Source: Enoplolaimus lenunculus
Taxonomy: Eukaryota > Nematoda > Enoplea > Enoplida > Thoracostomopsidae
Reading direction: 5' to 3'
NCBI GenBank assembly: GCA_030248215.1
Contig: JASANG010003930.1
Coordinates: 310,001 to 374,000 of the forward strand
Length of the DNA: 64,000 nucleotides
Part shown: positions 46,114 through 58,896 of the stretch, in pieces
Position numbering within the stretch: the stretch's first letter is position 1
How the letters are laid out: every line of letters starts with the position of its first letter
Position numbers and translations under genes: made by a program
Notes under the pieces: model-generated
The model's database searches: none
The model's input: only the letters and a program-made list of their open reading frames with translations
What the model was told of the DNA's origin: nothing

Positions 46114-48213
46114 GTAGAAATATACATCTGTCTGACAAGTAATACACTAGACCATGCCTCTTTCCGGGATGGGCAGTCTCGGTCTCGGTCTCGATTTCGG
46201 TTTTTTGACCAAGAGAGACCCCCCGTCCCTGGCCTCCATACACTCTTTATGGCATAAGTATACCTATATAACAACAGCAACACCACTTTCAACAATAGCT
46301 GGCTCAGTCTACATAATGCCTGTGCACGCAGGATGGAAGGCGAAACGCATAGAGCAATTTTGAGCACTACATCAAACTAAAATCAGTACTTGTTTACTTT
46401 CCTTCTACACGGAATGGCCAGATTAATATAAAATCGGCTGACGCTCTGACTTAGAGTTGCTTAGGCGTAGTCTCAGGTTTAGCTTAAGCAACAACTTCAG
46501 TCTAACCCAAACTTAGAAAAAATAAGCTTGCAGGATTTTGCCTTCTATTAAATTAACGTTAACGTACGGGAAACTAAACAAGTATATATACCCACCCTAA
46601 ACCCATGCCAATGAGCGACACTGATACTAAACTTACCTGATACCTGGACCGAAGCCGGGCAGTGAATTTTTACCGGAATCGGATGTTAGCCTAATGTCAT
46701 CTAAATTTGTGCACTGTTGAAAGTCGTGCAAATGTGCATGTTTTTATTGATTTAAACTAGTGTTGAACAGATAGTACGTATCGATAAAATCAGGGTATCT
46801 GTATTTTCGGGAGCGTACCAACATCGATATTTTCAATTTTAACATGTTTTCAACCAAATTTAGTTAAATAATTTCGTAAAATCTGAGTAATATATACTCT
46901 TATCATGGGGTAGTCGCGAATATTGAGTTGAACGTAGCTTAGACGTAAGCCAAATAGAGCACACGCACGATTAATACATTCGTTTCAGTTGCGAGAGGAG
47001 CCGCTTTATTATTTGGCAACCAAAAACATTCTACGAAACACTTGAATGAGAGTATCTCGATACCAGAATGACGATCATGAAAAATTGCTTGGGCATCGTT
47101 CACTTGTTCGCCGCGTTTTGTGCTTGCAAGACGTTTTTAGCTTGCAAAGCACGAAGACTTAACCGAAATTACGGTTAACCTTAAAAGGCTTCGGAAAACT
47201 CAGATTTGTTAAGATGTGGACATGCACAGTAAACGAAAGGATGGAATGTAGCCGCTTATGTTTCTGACAACCAAGGAAGGCTAAATTTCCGAGCACGAGA
47301 GTCATATTTGCATCAAGTTTTCTGCACTGAAGAAGAAATGAGAAATCTAACGTAATTCATTTTAATTAAGCAAATAATACGTATATGTATATATACTTAT
47401 ACGCGACTCAAATACTTCCAACAGTTTACAATTTTAGATGCTATATCCGGATTAACAACCGGTTACGGTATCCGGTAAATTAATATCCGGTCCCAGTCTG
47501 ATACCAACGACAATAAAATAACTAAGTAAAAAAGCGGTCGCAGAGAATGTGTCAAAACTGTATTTATCGCCTAATAATGTCTCGGTTTTCCTACGGCACT
47601 AAGGCGTTTCCTATTAGACTGGTGTATATATATACACGATACACACTGGGGCAACATTTCTCAGTTCGTTGACAGAGAGAAGAGCACGAAAGAGCAGTAG
47701 CAACACAACGCAAATTAAATCATGATTAAAACCATGATGACACACGGCGCCATACAACAACATGTCTATATATTACGTACAAGCCAAGTACCACATATAT
47801 ATGTAACTCTAAACTATGTGAGTTTCTCACTTTGCCTAAATGTAGGTAAGCATAGGTGCCATGAAGGCCGTGTTGTACCACACATTTATCCTAATTTGAA
47901 AATCAGTGCGGCGGACTCTTGACTAGGTAAAAGTTAAACACAAGACAAGAACAAAAATAGCATCAAGCTCTAGGCAAATTAATGGTCGATTTGCGCAGAA
48001 GTTCGAGTTGGTCAACAATTTTTATTCTCGTTGGAACTAAAACGATTTCACTTTTTATTATGCCCGCCTATTGCGCGTAATTTTACCGAAAACTTCCGGG
48101 TCCGGATCAGCTTTTAAATTTGAGAAATTCCCGGCTCGGGTTCGAATTTTGACTGTTTGAAATTCACTTGTTCGCCAGAACCAGTATATATCATATAAAA
48201 ATATGCCCCCTGC
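46114..48213. other. No gene seen; small MITE fragments
   Basis: 46164-46225 is a family E fragment (GGGATGGGCAGTCTCGG). 46640-46690 and 47450-47500 carry short CCGG-rich pieces like family H. The rest is AT-rich noncoding sequence with no supported open frame. Confidence 0.4.
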
Positions 48214-48606
48214 CAGGGTGCAAAGCGGAACTGGATTATACTGGAATCGGAACAGGAAATTTATACCAGAATTGTAATCGCAATCGGAACTAGAAATTTT
48301 ATGACTGTACGGATAATTTGTATTGACATATATAATGTTGATTTAGGATGTCTGTCGGCTGGCAACAATTCTCAAAAACGCCACATGAAGAAATTGGCAA
48401 ACATTTTACGTACTGTTAAACTAAGTTACAATAAATTATTGATAAGTTAACTGATCGAAAGCAATTATATGAAAAATAATACATAATTTTTATGCAACGT
48501 ATTACAACAAGTAAGATTAAAATTAAAGTTTCAAAATTCCGATTCCGATTAATTGTGCAATCGTAATCGGAATTCTAATCGGAATCGGAATTCCGGTTGC
48601 ACCCTG
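48214..48606. mobile_element. hAT-type MITE, family B (GGAATC-type), perfect 8-bp target duplication
   Basis: This 393-bp element has the same ends and internal words as the 45560 copy (CAGGGTGCAAAGCGGAACTGG and ATTCCGGTTGCACCCTG) and is flanked on both sides by CCCCCTGC (48206-48213 and 48607-48614). Confidence 0.93.
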
Positions 48607-50518
48607 CCCCCTGCGCATTATTTCACGACGAAATTGCTATAAAAATTAACAACTTTAAATGTTAGGATTTGAAAATCAAACACAAGCTGAGCAAAGAAGC
48701 TGCAGTGAAGTACGTAAATTTTTTCAAATAATTTTTACTATTAAATTGATACGATACGAACTTCAAAATTATAAACTGAAAAACCATAAAATCAGGGTAC
48801 CAATGCAATTTTGTTCTACCCGCACTTAAAAAAAATTCGACAATTTTTCATGCCCTGCGTCTTCGAATTCCACAACAGGAACAGCAAACGAACTTTTAAA
48901 GGGAAACCGACCAAAATTTAATACCTGAATTTTAAATTCCCGTAAAAACTTACCGAAACCGGAAGGTGACAAATGCCGGAACCAGAACAGGAAGTCCGGT
49001 TGCACTCTGATATATACACTTACTCGGCATTGAATCCTCATCAAGATCAGGACTATCCTGTTGCTCGCTATACTCATCCAAATGTTGTGCGTCTTCAGAT
49101 TCGTTATTCATTGCTCCAGTTAATGTTTTCGCTGATCTATTGTCTCGAGGGACATGCGCAGGGCAATGTCAGCTGATGTGTTAAGCGCAACGTTTTAATT
49201 GAAACTTCTGGCTGCTTTCTATTATAAACGTTAATTTATTTTGGGATAAATTATACCTATTACGTATGAATCTATAAACTAAAATATACGTAAGTACCTT
49301 AAGTACAAAATAACTTTTTTTCTTAATCACTAAAAATTGGGTAAAAAAATTACGCATATACGTAACGTTAATAAGAATTTCTCCATTTCGACACTTGTAC
49401 AGTGTTGTTCATCCCCCCACAACGTTAGGCCTAAGCCTAAGCCCACGTAATGCTAAAATCTGAAAAGTTCTAAGACTACGGTAGAATATGTACAGGAACC
49501 GGACAAGTCCAGAATTTCCCTAAAGGAAGAAGGTAACGAAAGGAAGAATGTTGACGGAATGCAGACCGGCCATGAAAAGTATCTGCCTCTGTCAATCTTT
49601 GGTCATCGCCAAAAAAAGTATAAATTTTCAAAATAGATTATTTCTAATGGTTTTTCTGGTTGTTTTCTATATTTCATAGTTTTCGTGTTTTTCAGCATAT
49701 CAGCTCATAATTATTGCACAACTATGAAAGTACCAAGCATCACTTACTTCAACAATGCAGCGATACATTTGCTGATTACTAGACTTCTAGTCTCGGTTCC
49801 AAACCACTAAGACTCAAAAAACCGAGAGCGAGAACGAAACCGAGACTTCCATCCCTGGCAACGGGAACACTATATGCCCGCACCTGCAGTTTTCTAAGCT
49901 GATAGCGACAGAATATCTTGTGTACACCAAGTTACAATTTTCGAGGGTTCTTGTTACAGTATGGCCGTCTATTTTCAGTAAAAATTGCTTGTATAGCTGG
50001 TATTAGAGATTTACGTATGCTGTATATTAAACTTATATATTAATGGACGCCTGCCAATTCTCAGAGCACTGGATCAGCTTGAGGTTAACTTTATTTAAAA
50101 TTAACCATTTTGAAAATTTCAAAACTTTAAATATGAAGTCGTATGAAACTATAAATAACATTAGTCAGATGCTCGTTCGTAACTAAAAATACTTACTAAA
50201 AAACAAAGAGATTCGTAAACGAATGAAACAACAGGTAAAACCTACGTTCAACCACTTTAACAACTCATAACCGAAAAATCGGATTTCCGGCATCGGAATA
50301 GCAGCCGGTCGAATCGGAATTGGAACCCAAATTTTATCGGAATTTTAACCGGAATCGTAATTCCGTTGGAACCCTGCAATTTTCACATGGCTGCAATACG
50401 CACATGTTGAATCGACAATACATATTGTTCAAAAGTTCTAGCATAGGACAGTTAGTTGCGAGTTACCTATGCAAGCAAAATTGCATAATGTTATGTAATG
50501 AAAGGTATGGCTCGAAGA
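48607..50518. other. No gene seen; fragments of families A, E and B
   Basis: 48860-49012 is the right part of a family A element ending AAGTCCGGTTGCACTCTG. 49545-49856 is the interior and right end of a family E element ending TTCCATCCCTG. 50275-50376 is a remnant of a family B end (CGGAATTGGAACCC; TTCCGTTGGAACCCTG). No coding sequence. Confidence 0.5.
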
Positions 50519-50695
50519 CTGCCGCGAGGCGAGTAATGTAACTTTGCACAGATATCTCTAAAATTAAGAGCTCAGCCAGTATTGCAACTGATTAAAAACA
50601 TCATTTACTCATTTTATCTGTTAAATTCCAAAAACTGCCCTAGAGTTCTTAATTTTAGGGATATCTGTGCAGTTACATCACTCGCCTCGCGGCAG
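50519..50695. mobile_element. Short MITE with about 55-bp inverted repeats
   Basis: CTGCCGCGAGGCGAGTAATG on the left is matched by CATCACTCGCCTCGCGGCAG on the right. The similarity continues through GCACAGATATC and CTAAAATTAAGA, giving a 177-bp element that is mostly inverted repeat. No target duplication is evident. Confidence 0.8.
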
Positions 50696-51252
50696 CACAG
50701 TTCCACCACAAGCTTAAGCCGAAGTATAAGCTTAAGTTATGCCAAAATCTGAATATTTCAAAACTGTGAAGACGTGAAATGCGCAAGTCCCTGAAATCGT
50801 ACGTTACGATAACTAAACAGAATATATATCTAAAACACAAGAAAATGCAGTTTCTCGGTGTGCAAAGAGATAAAAACTCTCAACAGAAATAGTTCGTAAC
50901 AGACATATATGTACAGTATATATACGAATACGGCATAGGCATAATATGAAATTTAAATAAAAATGAAACTCAAAATTAAACATGAAGTAACGCTTAAGCG
51001 AGGCATATATTATTTCAAAATTGAAATCATTAACAGCACTGTATGGGCAATTGTATACAAGTAACACCACGCGGAATACATGGAAACGGTTAAATTATGA
51101 TGCGTGGTTGGCAGGGGCGGATCCAGAGTAGAGTGGGGGCGAAGGCGGGATCCCATCACAAAACTTAATGTAAAAATGAAGTGCCTCCATAAGGGTAGCG
51201 CTATACTTTTGATGACATCCAGTGCCGTCCGTCACCGTGCGTCACTATACAC

Positions 51253-52454
51253 CAGGGTGCAACCATATACCAAAAACTGACGGAGCTGGATAATCTAATA
51301 TCCGGCCGGAGCCGGATAATCTAATATCCGGCCGGAGCCGGATAATCGAATATACGGCCGGAGCCGGATAATGAATTGAAATTTAATACTATATTGCATT
51401 CACATATCAGAACGTAGCTTACAAATTTCCTTCCGTGGCTTTAAGCAAGATTCGATAATAAGAGTGTGCAACTTCCAATAATACGCGTGGCATAAAAAGC
51501 ACCACCGCGCGTTGCGTTTTGCCCATACCCCCCTTATTTAGGGGTGTCAACTGCACACAGAACTCAGTTAAACCTAAATCAAGAATACAATCGAACAATA
51601 TTTGCACTGTGTATCGCAACAATATTTGCCTACATTCAAGGTTTCAACACCCCCCCAAATGAGGGGGGAAGTAAGAAATGCAACGCGTGCCTAGTACATT
51701 CATTTGTACACAGAATGTAGCCAGTTGCATGCTCTTGTTAAAGGGTATCATGCACACTTGCTTTAAGGTACCCAAAGTATTTACGCGACAAAGTTTAACA
51801 ACTAACCCGATGCGTTTGTAAGAACACTTTAACAACGGCCCTATTATACTATTCTATGTTTTTGTAGCATTGCGTTCAGTTGCAATATTCATTTGGCTCA
51901 TGTTCCCTTCAAGGAAATCCTGTTTTCTGTAGATCAAAGGTGACTAAGATCAGGAATGGGAGTCAGGGTCTCAGTTTCAGCAAGTCTAGGTATTTGGCAA
52001 GTCTCCGTTCCTTGAGTCTCGGTGGTTTGGAACCAACTATAGAAATAATTTCTTTTGAAAATTTTATGTTTTTCGGTGATGACCAAAAGTTGACCGAGAC
52101 CGAGACTTGTCACTTCCGGTCTCTGTTCATCCCTGGCTCGGAAACAAGCCATTATTTTTGCTTACTTATTCATAGTCCCATTTTTACGCTGAATTTAGGC
52201 TTAGCCTTAGGAATAGTAGAAATGTGCTGCTGGTTTTCCAGCGTTATTGTTACCCATCACGTGCAAAAATCTACATTACATGTGTGACAGAGAAAATGTA
52301 AAAGTAAGTCAGTCAGTCCGATGGTACTTGGCATAAATACAACTGATATAAATTTTTTGAAGTTTTCTAAAAATAACATCCGACAAGTTAAAATACCGGA
52401 GCCCGGAGCCGGATGACGATTTTTTGCCGGAGCCGGATATCCGATTGCAACCTG
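51253..52454. mobile_element. Family C (GGAGCC-type) element with nested family E MITE
   Basis: It begins CAGGGTGCAACCATATACC and ends CCGATTGCAACCTG. Next to the left end a 26-bp subterminal unit (CCGGCCGGAGCCGGATAATC plus a short linker) is repeated about three times, and the right end has GGAGCCCGGAGCCGGATG. A family E copy (51951-52135, CAGGAATGGGAG to GTTCATCCCTG) sits inside. No coding capacity; target duplication not confirmed. Confidence 0.7.
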
Positions 52455-53026
52455 GTAGACGCGTAGAGGCAATGGTATGATATTAATTCATCTTCATTTG
52501 AAGATGCAATAACATACTAATTTCAGCCTGAACGTTGCTTTAGCTTGTGAAAACATACGCATTTACCTAACCACTAACAGTACAATCAAATCAAGACGAA
52601 ACAGTATTCCACTTTCCGACCGGAATTCGTGCAAAAACTCCATTCCTGTTCATGTTCCAGCTGCCATGCAGCAAATTTTTTCCAAACGTTAATTTTAATT
52701 TTAAGGTAACACTTTGTAATTATCCACAGAACCATTCAAATTTCTATTTCTGTTCCGACTTCAAAGACGCAGGAACAGAAATTTTTCACGGTTTTCCTTA
52801 ATACAGAAATTACGTTGAATACCTTTACAGCAAGGCAGCTTAGTCTGGCTACTTGTCTTTGGTCTCCAAATTCATATTTTAAACAACCTGAGGTATATTT
52901 TGTAGAACATTCAAAACGCAAACGGGCGATTAAATAACATTTAAGGTTAAGGCATCAGTTACTTTAACAATACAGCCATACATTTGCTGACTTCCCGATT
53001 TTTGGTCTCGGTTCCAAACCACTGAA

Positions 53027-53528
53027 CAGAGATGTGCGGTCTCGGTTAAAAGCCGAGACCGAGACCTGAATGCCGAGACCGGCCATGAAAAGTCTATTCC
53101 GGTCAATTTTTGGACATCACCTAAAAATTTATAATTTTTAAGATATATTAGTTTTGTGACGCTTTTGTAGTAGTTTTTTTGTATTTTTCATTTTTTTGTA
53201 TTTTTCAGTTTTTTGTGTTTTATCAAAATATCTGCTCATAATTATTGTGTAGCTATAAAAATTCATAGATCCACAGTAAAATTTTATTGATCCGGCAATA
53301 CTTACTTCAACAATATTAACCTCTACTTTTTGCAGGTTTTTGCTGAATCCCCGATTTGTGGACTCGGCTCCAAACCACAGAGACTCACATATGGAATTTG
53401 AGACCTCCCAAATACCGAGACTTGCCGAGATCGAGACACCCATCCCTGCTTCCGAGACTAAAAAACCGAGACTAAGACCCAGACTTGCCAAATACAGAGA
53501 CTTGCCGAGACCTATACTCTCATCCCTG
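53027..53528. mobile_element. Family E (GAGACC-type) MITE
   Basis: It starts CAGAGATGTGCGGTCTCGG and ends ACTCTCATCCCTG. The left end has AAAGCCGAGACCGAGACC, and the right end several CCGAGACT/GCCGAGACC words. Sequence just to the left (52960-53026) matches the right part of another family E copy, so two are stacked. No target duplication found. Confidence 0.65.
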
Positions 53529-56298
53529 CGTTGAGGGTTCGACCAAAACCTACTCATAAACCGGAACCTTAACCTGCTGAACCGAAAATGGATCTTGTAC
53601 ATAAGAAAGCTCTCATCGACGAAGATATATTCACGTCAAATAAAAACCTAATCATGCCCAGTAATGACTCCACTAATAAAAAACGCCAAGTAAAAGAAGC
53701 GATTTTACAGAACGAACTTACTGCGATTATTCACTGAAACCTGCTAAAATCAGACTTAAAACTGGAACCGAAACTTCTGCTTGAACCCTGGCCAATGCAT
53801 AAAATATGAATACCGTAGCGCTAGTCATGCAATCATAATATCATAAATTTTATTAAGGCAACTTGAGTGAGAACGCACCAAAGTTTATTCATATTCTTTC
53901 TGAACAGCACAACTAAAATAATTCCACTGGATAGTCGACAGATAACATGCGATTCATCCATCCTCTATGAAAATTGAAAAATTCGACCTAACGTATAATT
54001 CGAGTTGGACCAATATTCCAGAAGAGAAATTTCAGCTTCCCAGCCAATTTTAGGGCAGAAAATTCAGCCTTAGTTAAAAATTAAGGTTTTGACATCTGCG
54101 AGTTATTCGGAAACGTGAGTAAGGGCCTTTTTTCATTCTTTCCACAAATACCTGAAGGATATATCGTCCACATTTCCCTTTTATACACCCCTGCTCTCAC
54201 CATTACGCAAAGGCACCTGTCAAGGTGACAAGTTATTTCACTGCGAAGTATTGTTGTGTGGTCGACGACGATATGCGCGGGTACGAATTATCGAGCGATA
54301 AGCTGTCACAACCAGACATCGAATTGCAGATCAAGAGGCCGCCAGGCCAGGCTCACCCCTACCCCTCCCCCCATTAGAGATCAGAACAATTTTGTAAAAT
54401 TACATGCTAAAATATCAGAAATTTCTGGATTCGCTACTGAGCAGTATATCACCAAACGGACGCAGGTTTCAATAACCCTACCCAAAATAGACAGGACCAT
54501 ACATCAATTTCTCTTAATAATCAAAAACATTTATATATAATAGTGTTTCCGTATTTTGAATAAAGCAAAACGCCACAAAATAATAAACACACGTATATAT
54601 ATAAACAACACAAATATATTGAAAATATATATCAATAAATATTAACACAATAAAATATATACAACATAATATAAAATCAATACACATACACTGTATAGAA
54701 AAGCACACAGCCAGGGGGATAGGGTCAAGAGGCCCCGTTATGAGTTTTGTACAGGGATTTTCAGGAACTTTTTGCGTTGATGATACAATAGCCTATTCCA
54801 TATTTTGGATGGAACCTGACCACCTTTCCGAAAACTACTAGTAATCACGCCCGTGACTGTAATACGTATATGCAGATATATTATGTACGCTATGTATCTA
54901 TTGCTTTAGTGTTTGCTTTACACAGATTGAACACAAACGAACGTATATGTGTTGCCAATGTTTTGTTTAAATATATGTGATCGCATACGAAGCTGTTCTC
55001 ACGACTTCGTTTTTATGTTCTATGCCCAATTTCTGGCAGCTTCAAAAAGTTCAAAACATCGCAGATGTCTTTTATAACAGCCATCACGTACTCACTAGGT
55101 TCACCTCTCACTGCTTGCAACAGTACCCCTTGAGAAATTGAACTTTCGTGCAATCTTACGTCTGTCCTATGATTTGTTTCAAGCGTTTGCTGGTGTTTTA
55201 ATAACGAATAACCCAAGAAGCGCTACTGTGATAAATTGCTATTTTTCAATCACGTTAGTAAAAGTGTGTGATTTGCTCAGAACGCCAGGCGTGCCGAATC
55301 CTTCATAATTTTCCACTCGGAAATACCGGGGGGAACTTGCCAGGTCCGTATACCATGAAACATGTGTATATATTTATCACTTCTGTGGCCTAATAACACG
55401 CCCAATCGTACTGTATTCGCTCGCGTAAAATCAATGTTACGCTACGCACATTAAGTGGAGTTAAAAGGAGTCAGCAGGAGTATTAATATTCAGCCTAGCA
55501 CGGCCACAAGAGCATGACTAAACTAACATATATACAAACACATAAATATATGTACACCGCCTAGTCACACAACACTTTGTTGTTGATTAGTGTTTACAAA
55601 GGTCTTTAAAATTGTGAACGGGGTCGTATCAACGAATAAAAAGTGGTCGTAGTCGAGGAATGTGGACGGAGGTAATTTTTGTTAAAATATAATGCATTCG
55701 TTCCACATTCGACAAAAGCAGATGGTTCCGAATCGGATTCGGTTTAAAAAATCGAATCCAGCAAGGTTCAATAACAACCGCTTGATTTTTTCAAATTAAG
55801 TTGAACCGCGTAACAACTTTTGGAATCGTTTGTCATTTGATGTTCTGGACTTGAAACAATATTTCAATGAATTCCGGTTTCAATATATCAAAATTCGGTG
55901 TTATTGCGTACATAAGATCCGGCTTAATAAGGCAGCATGTCCAACGGCTAAATTTATAATTTTGCATAATTTTATTTATATAAATTAATTTTTCGATGTC
56001 AAGATTCGGGAGCGGATAATGATTGGGCAAAAATCGCAATGGGTCCTATTTGGAATCGGTACAATCGTAGTTTCGGGGTTACCTTATTGCATCGATGCAT
56101 GCACACACATAATATACACTTCAATATTTGATTAGAGATCGTGGTGTACTTTCACTGATTTCTTGTAGCATGCAAGGTTTAAAACTGTACTGAATTAGTA
56201 AAAGTTACTTGGTATTTAATCTGTTTTCAGAAGCAAATTCTCATTTTATCTAATCTTAACAAGTTTATACACTAATAGATGAATAGTTGCGAAACAAA
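53529..56298. other. No gene seen upstream of the CutC gene
   Basis: AT-rich noncoding sequence with a very AT-rich patch at about 54520-54710. A patch of GGATTCGG/CGAATCC words lies at 55715-55790, like the pieces at 28850 and 56730. The CutC promoter should be in the last few hundred bases, but no motif stands out. Confidence 0.4.
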
Positions 56299-58896
56299 AT
56301 GAATTCAATCACACAGTCGGCAACGCCATCTTACTCGGCTTCGCCGTACTGTCTTGAAATCTGTGTTGATAGCTTACAATCGGCTCGAGCTGCCAAAAAA
56401 GGAGGCGCAGATCGTATTGAACTTTGTTCTGCCTTATCAGTCGGAGGGCTCACTCCATCAATTGGACTTTTACAAGCTGTCATTCAGGATACCTGGTCAA
56501 GTGGGCTGCCAGTGTACTGCATGATCCGATGTCGTCCTGGCAATTTTGTTTTCAATGATGACGAAGTCAATGTGATGCGGGTACATATAATACGGTTTAT
56601 ATCGAACTCCGAATTCATTTAAACACATTGAGATTCAGAACTACAAACACTGAAAGATTTTGAAACAATTGAGTATGTTGATTATGTTCCTCCAGCTCAA
56701 TTTTGAAAACAAATAGGTATTTCGGAACCTTGCTGGATTCGGCTATTTCAAATGCGAATCCAAATCCGATCCCGAAAGTTCAATTTTTGCTGAATCTGAA
56801 ACCGAATCCAACCTTTGTTACCGCCTTGTATTCAAAACCACTGTACTTTTTTCACCCAAAAAATTTGGGAGGTTCGCACTGGTAGACCCCCTGTGTGCAC
56901 CAGAGCATATCACCCTAGTGAACGTATCTAGGAATCCGACAAGAAGTAAATTTTTCGCATGCACAAACATCAGCACCAGGAATAATCGATTTTGAGACAG
57001 TATCACTGCCGAACTGCCGCTTCTGCGCTTATATACCATTTACAAAATAGAATGCGAAAATACTTCACGAAATTGTCTACAACCAAAGTTTTGCAAAATT
57101 TCACATATAGTTCTAGCGAAATCAGTCATCTAGCATTTTAGTCGAACAACTTATTCACTAAACCGAACGAGACGAAACGCATCACCGTAAAAAAATGCCA
57201 GTTCAGGAACAGGAACATGAATCGATTTTTTACACGAATTCATGCGGAACGAAATTACGGTCTAATCCTCCCGTATGTAAAATTTTTTCAGAATGACATT
57301 GTCGAACTTCGCATGCGCGGGGCTCGTGGTTTCGTTTTTGGTGCATTAACTCCAACTGGAGAAGTCGATATCGAAGTGTGCGAGACACTTTTAAGTGCTT
57401 CAGCTCCGCTGCCTGCAACATTTCATCGAGGTTTCGATCAACTCACCGACTGGCGTCATGGGTAAGAATTTGCGTTATATAGTTAAATGCGGCTAGATAA
57501 AGATCGATTTAACTTTACACGTCATATGCTTCACTGACATTCGAGCACCAGAAACGAGGATAGCATAATGTTGGCCAGAGAGAGACCGAATATCCAGTTC
57601 GTGTTTAATACTGTAGTGACCCGATTAAGAGCAGGGTAATCAGTGGACAGGTCCCCATTTTGAGTCCCAACCAATAGGAGTCCGTATCCCTAATAAGAGT
57701 CCGTAAGAGAATAGCGTCCCTACACCACCCTAATTAGAGGGCATAAATGTCAATTATAATTGTAGTGCCCAAATGACCCCAGGACCAAATAAGTTGATTT
57801 CTAAACTTTAAAGCATAATTATAGTTTTGAAAGTACATCAATACGCATAACCTTACATTATCACTCAAGCTTTTGATACAAGACAACTAAACGTTTAATT
57901 CTACAATCAACGTATAGATGTAATAACGGATCGGATACAGTCAGTAACGAAAGGCGGCGGAGGACGGGTTAAAAATAAATAACAGTCCGTCAACGAATAA
58001 CAGGAGGTACCCTCTGGAGAGACCAAATAAATATCGGCCCCATTCTTATCCGGGACTCTGGTCACTACAGTATCCGGCAAAAATTGACATCCGCATCCGG
58101 TTTTTCTATAAACCTATTCGATAGTTACCTCTGTGGTTCACAATAGCATAAATCTGCTTTTGAAACTGGGTAATGTTAAACAATTTTCTGCGATTGCAGT
58201 GCTTGGCAAGTCAACACGTTTATGTTTGTCCCACTGAGTAAACGGAAAATTGTTTGCGTGAATCAAGCATTTCGAACAGTACACAACATTTAGATGCTGC
58301 ATTCGGTAAAAATCCGTTCCCGTAATGGTTGAAAATCACCATTCGACTCCGGTTACGGTATCGGCGCTAAATTAATATCTGGTCGCACCATAAGGCTAGT
58401 AATTTAACATGAAGTATTTGTGAGCGTAATGAAATTCCAGTTAGAGACCCCAAATCAGGCCATAGCTGCAAGACTTAACGAAAACACGTATTTTAAATCA
58501 AACGAAGACAAAATCCACGCCGTACCTCAAAGCTTAAATTCTTTCAGTCTCGACTCAATTGCAGAACTTGGTTTTCGGACAGTATTATCCAGCGGCCTCG
58601 CGCAAACAGCTGAGCAAGGGCTGCAAACGCTGAAACTAATGTCTGATTATGTACGCTCAACACATCAAAGCCTATCAATAATGCCTGGATCAGGTATTAA
58701 TATGACTAATTTGACAAAAATCGTCAATGAAACCTCCTGCCGCGCAATACATGGCTCAGCATCAAAGCCTATAAATGACACAACACGGATATCAAATAGC
58801 ATCAGCGTTGGTCAAGATGATAGCCATGAGATACGCGTGACCTGTGAAGAGACAGTGCGAAGAATGAAATGCACCCTAACGAAAATGTTATCCTAG
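56299..58896 (+). CDS. CUTC: CutC copper homeostasis protein, three exons, complete
   Basis: Exons at 56299-56580, 57292-57461 and 58548-58896 join with GT-AG introns and agreeing phases to give 266 residues, close to the 273 of human CUTC. CutC proteins are TIM-barrel, copper-binding cytosolic/nuclear proteins linked to copper tolerance. Exon 1 carries LEICVDSLQSARAAKKGGAD followed by RIELCSALSVGG (both cysteines align with the human protein) and YCMIRCRPGNFVF. Exon 2 has GARGFVFGALTPTGEVD and LPATFHRGFD. Exon 3 has LGFRTVLSSG, SIMPGSGINMTNL and IHGSAS. The start is the first ATG in this frame (56299); an ATG at 56279 is out of frame and stops after seven codons. Intron 2 carries a 460-bp MITE. 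ATTAAA at 58963-58968 is a possible polyadenylation signal. Confidence 0.95.
56700..56830. repeat. GGATTCGG-type repeat fragment in CutC intron 1
   Basis: TGGATTCGGCTATTTC and AAATGCGAATCCAAATCCG give opposed six-base words like those of the other MITE families. Similar patches lie at about 28850 and 55715. Ends were not resolved. Confidence 0.4.
57611..58070. mobile_element. TA-flanked MITE, CTGTAGTGACC family, CutC intron 2
   Basis: The ends are CTGTAGTGACCCG and CTGGTCACTACAG, with TA outside both (57609-57610 and 58071-58072). Inner inverted similarity includes GGAGTCCGTATCCC and CTCTGGAGAGACC-type words. At 460 bp it is the longer of two copies in the window. The TA duplication suggests the Tc1/mariner group; no transposase is present. 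Confidence 0.8.

Noticed and set aside
53138-53602. 154-codon minus-strand open frame
   Set aside because: It lies entirely within a family E MITE and translates the GAGACC words; not a gene.
55013-55216. 67-codon minus-strand open frame ending LKLPEIGHRT
   Set aside because: It looks somewhat protein-like but has no recognisable motif, no convincing acceptor and no neighbouring exon. It could be a transposase remnant; left unannotated.
35000-56200. Endogenous retrovirus or LTR element
   Set aside because: No reverse transcriptase, protease or integrase-like frame, no long direct terminal repeats and no primer-binding site were seen. All elements resolved are short DNA-transposon types.
56287-56298. 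Upstream TTG as the CutC start (adds MRNK)
   Set aside because: TTG is not a normal start in animals; the ATG at 56299 is in frame with good context.
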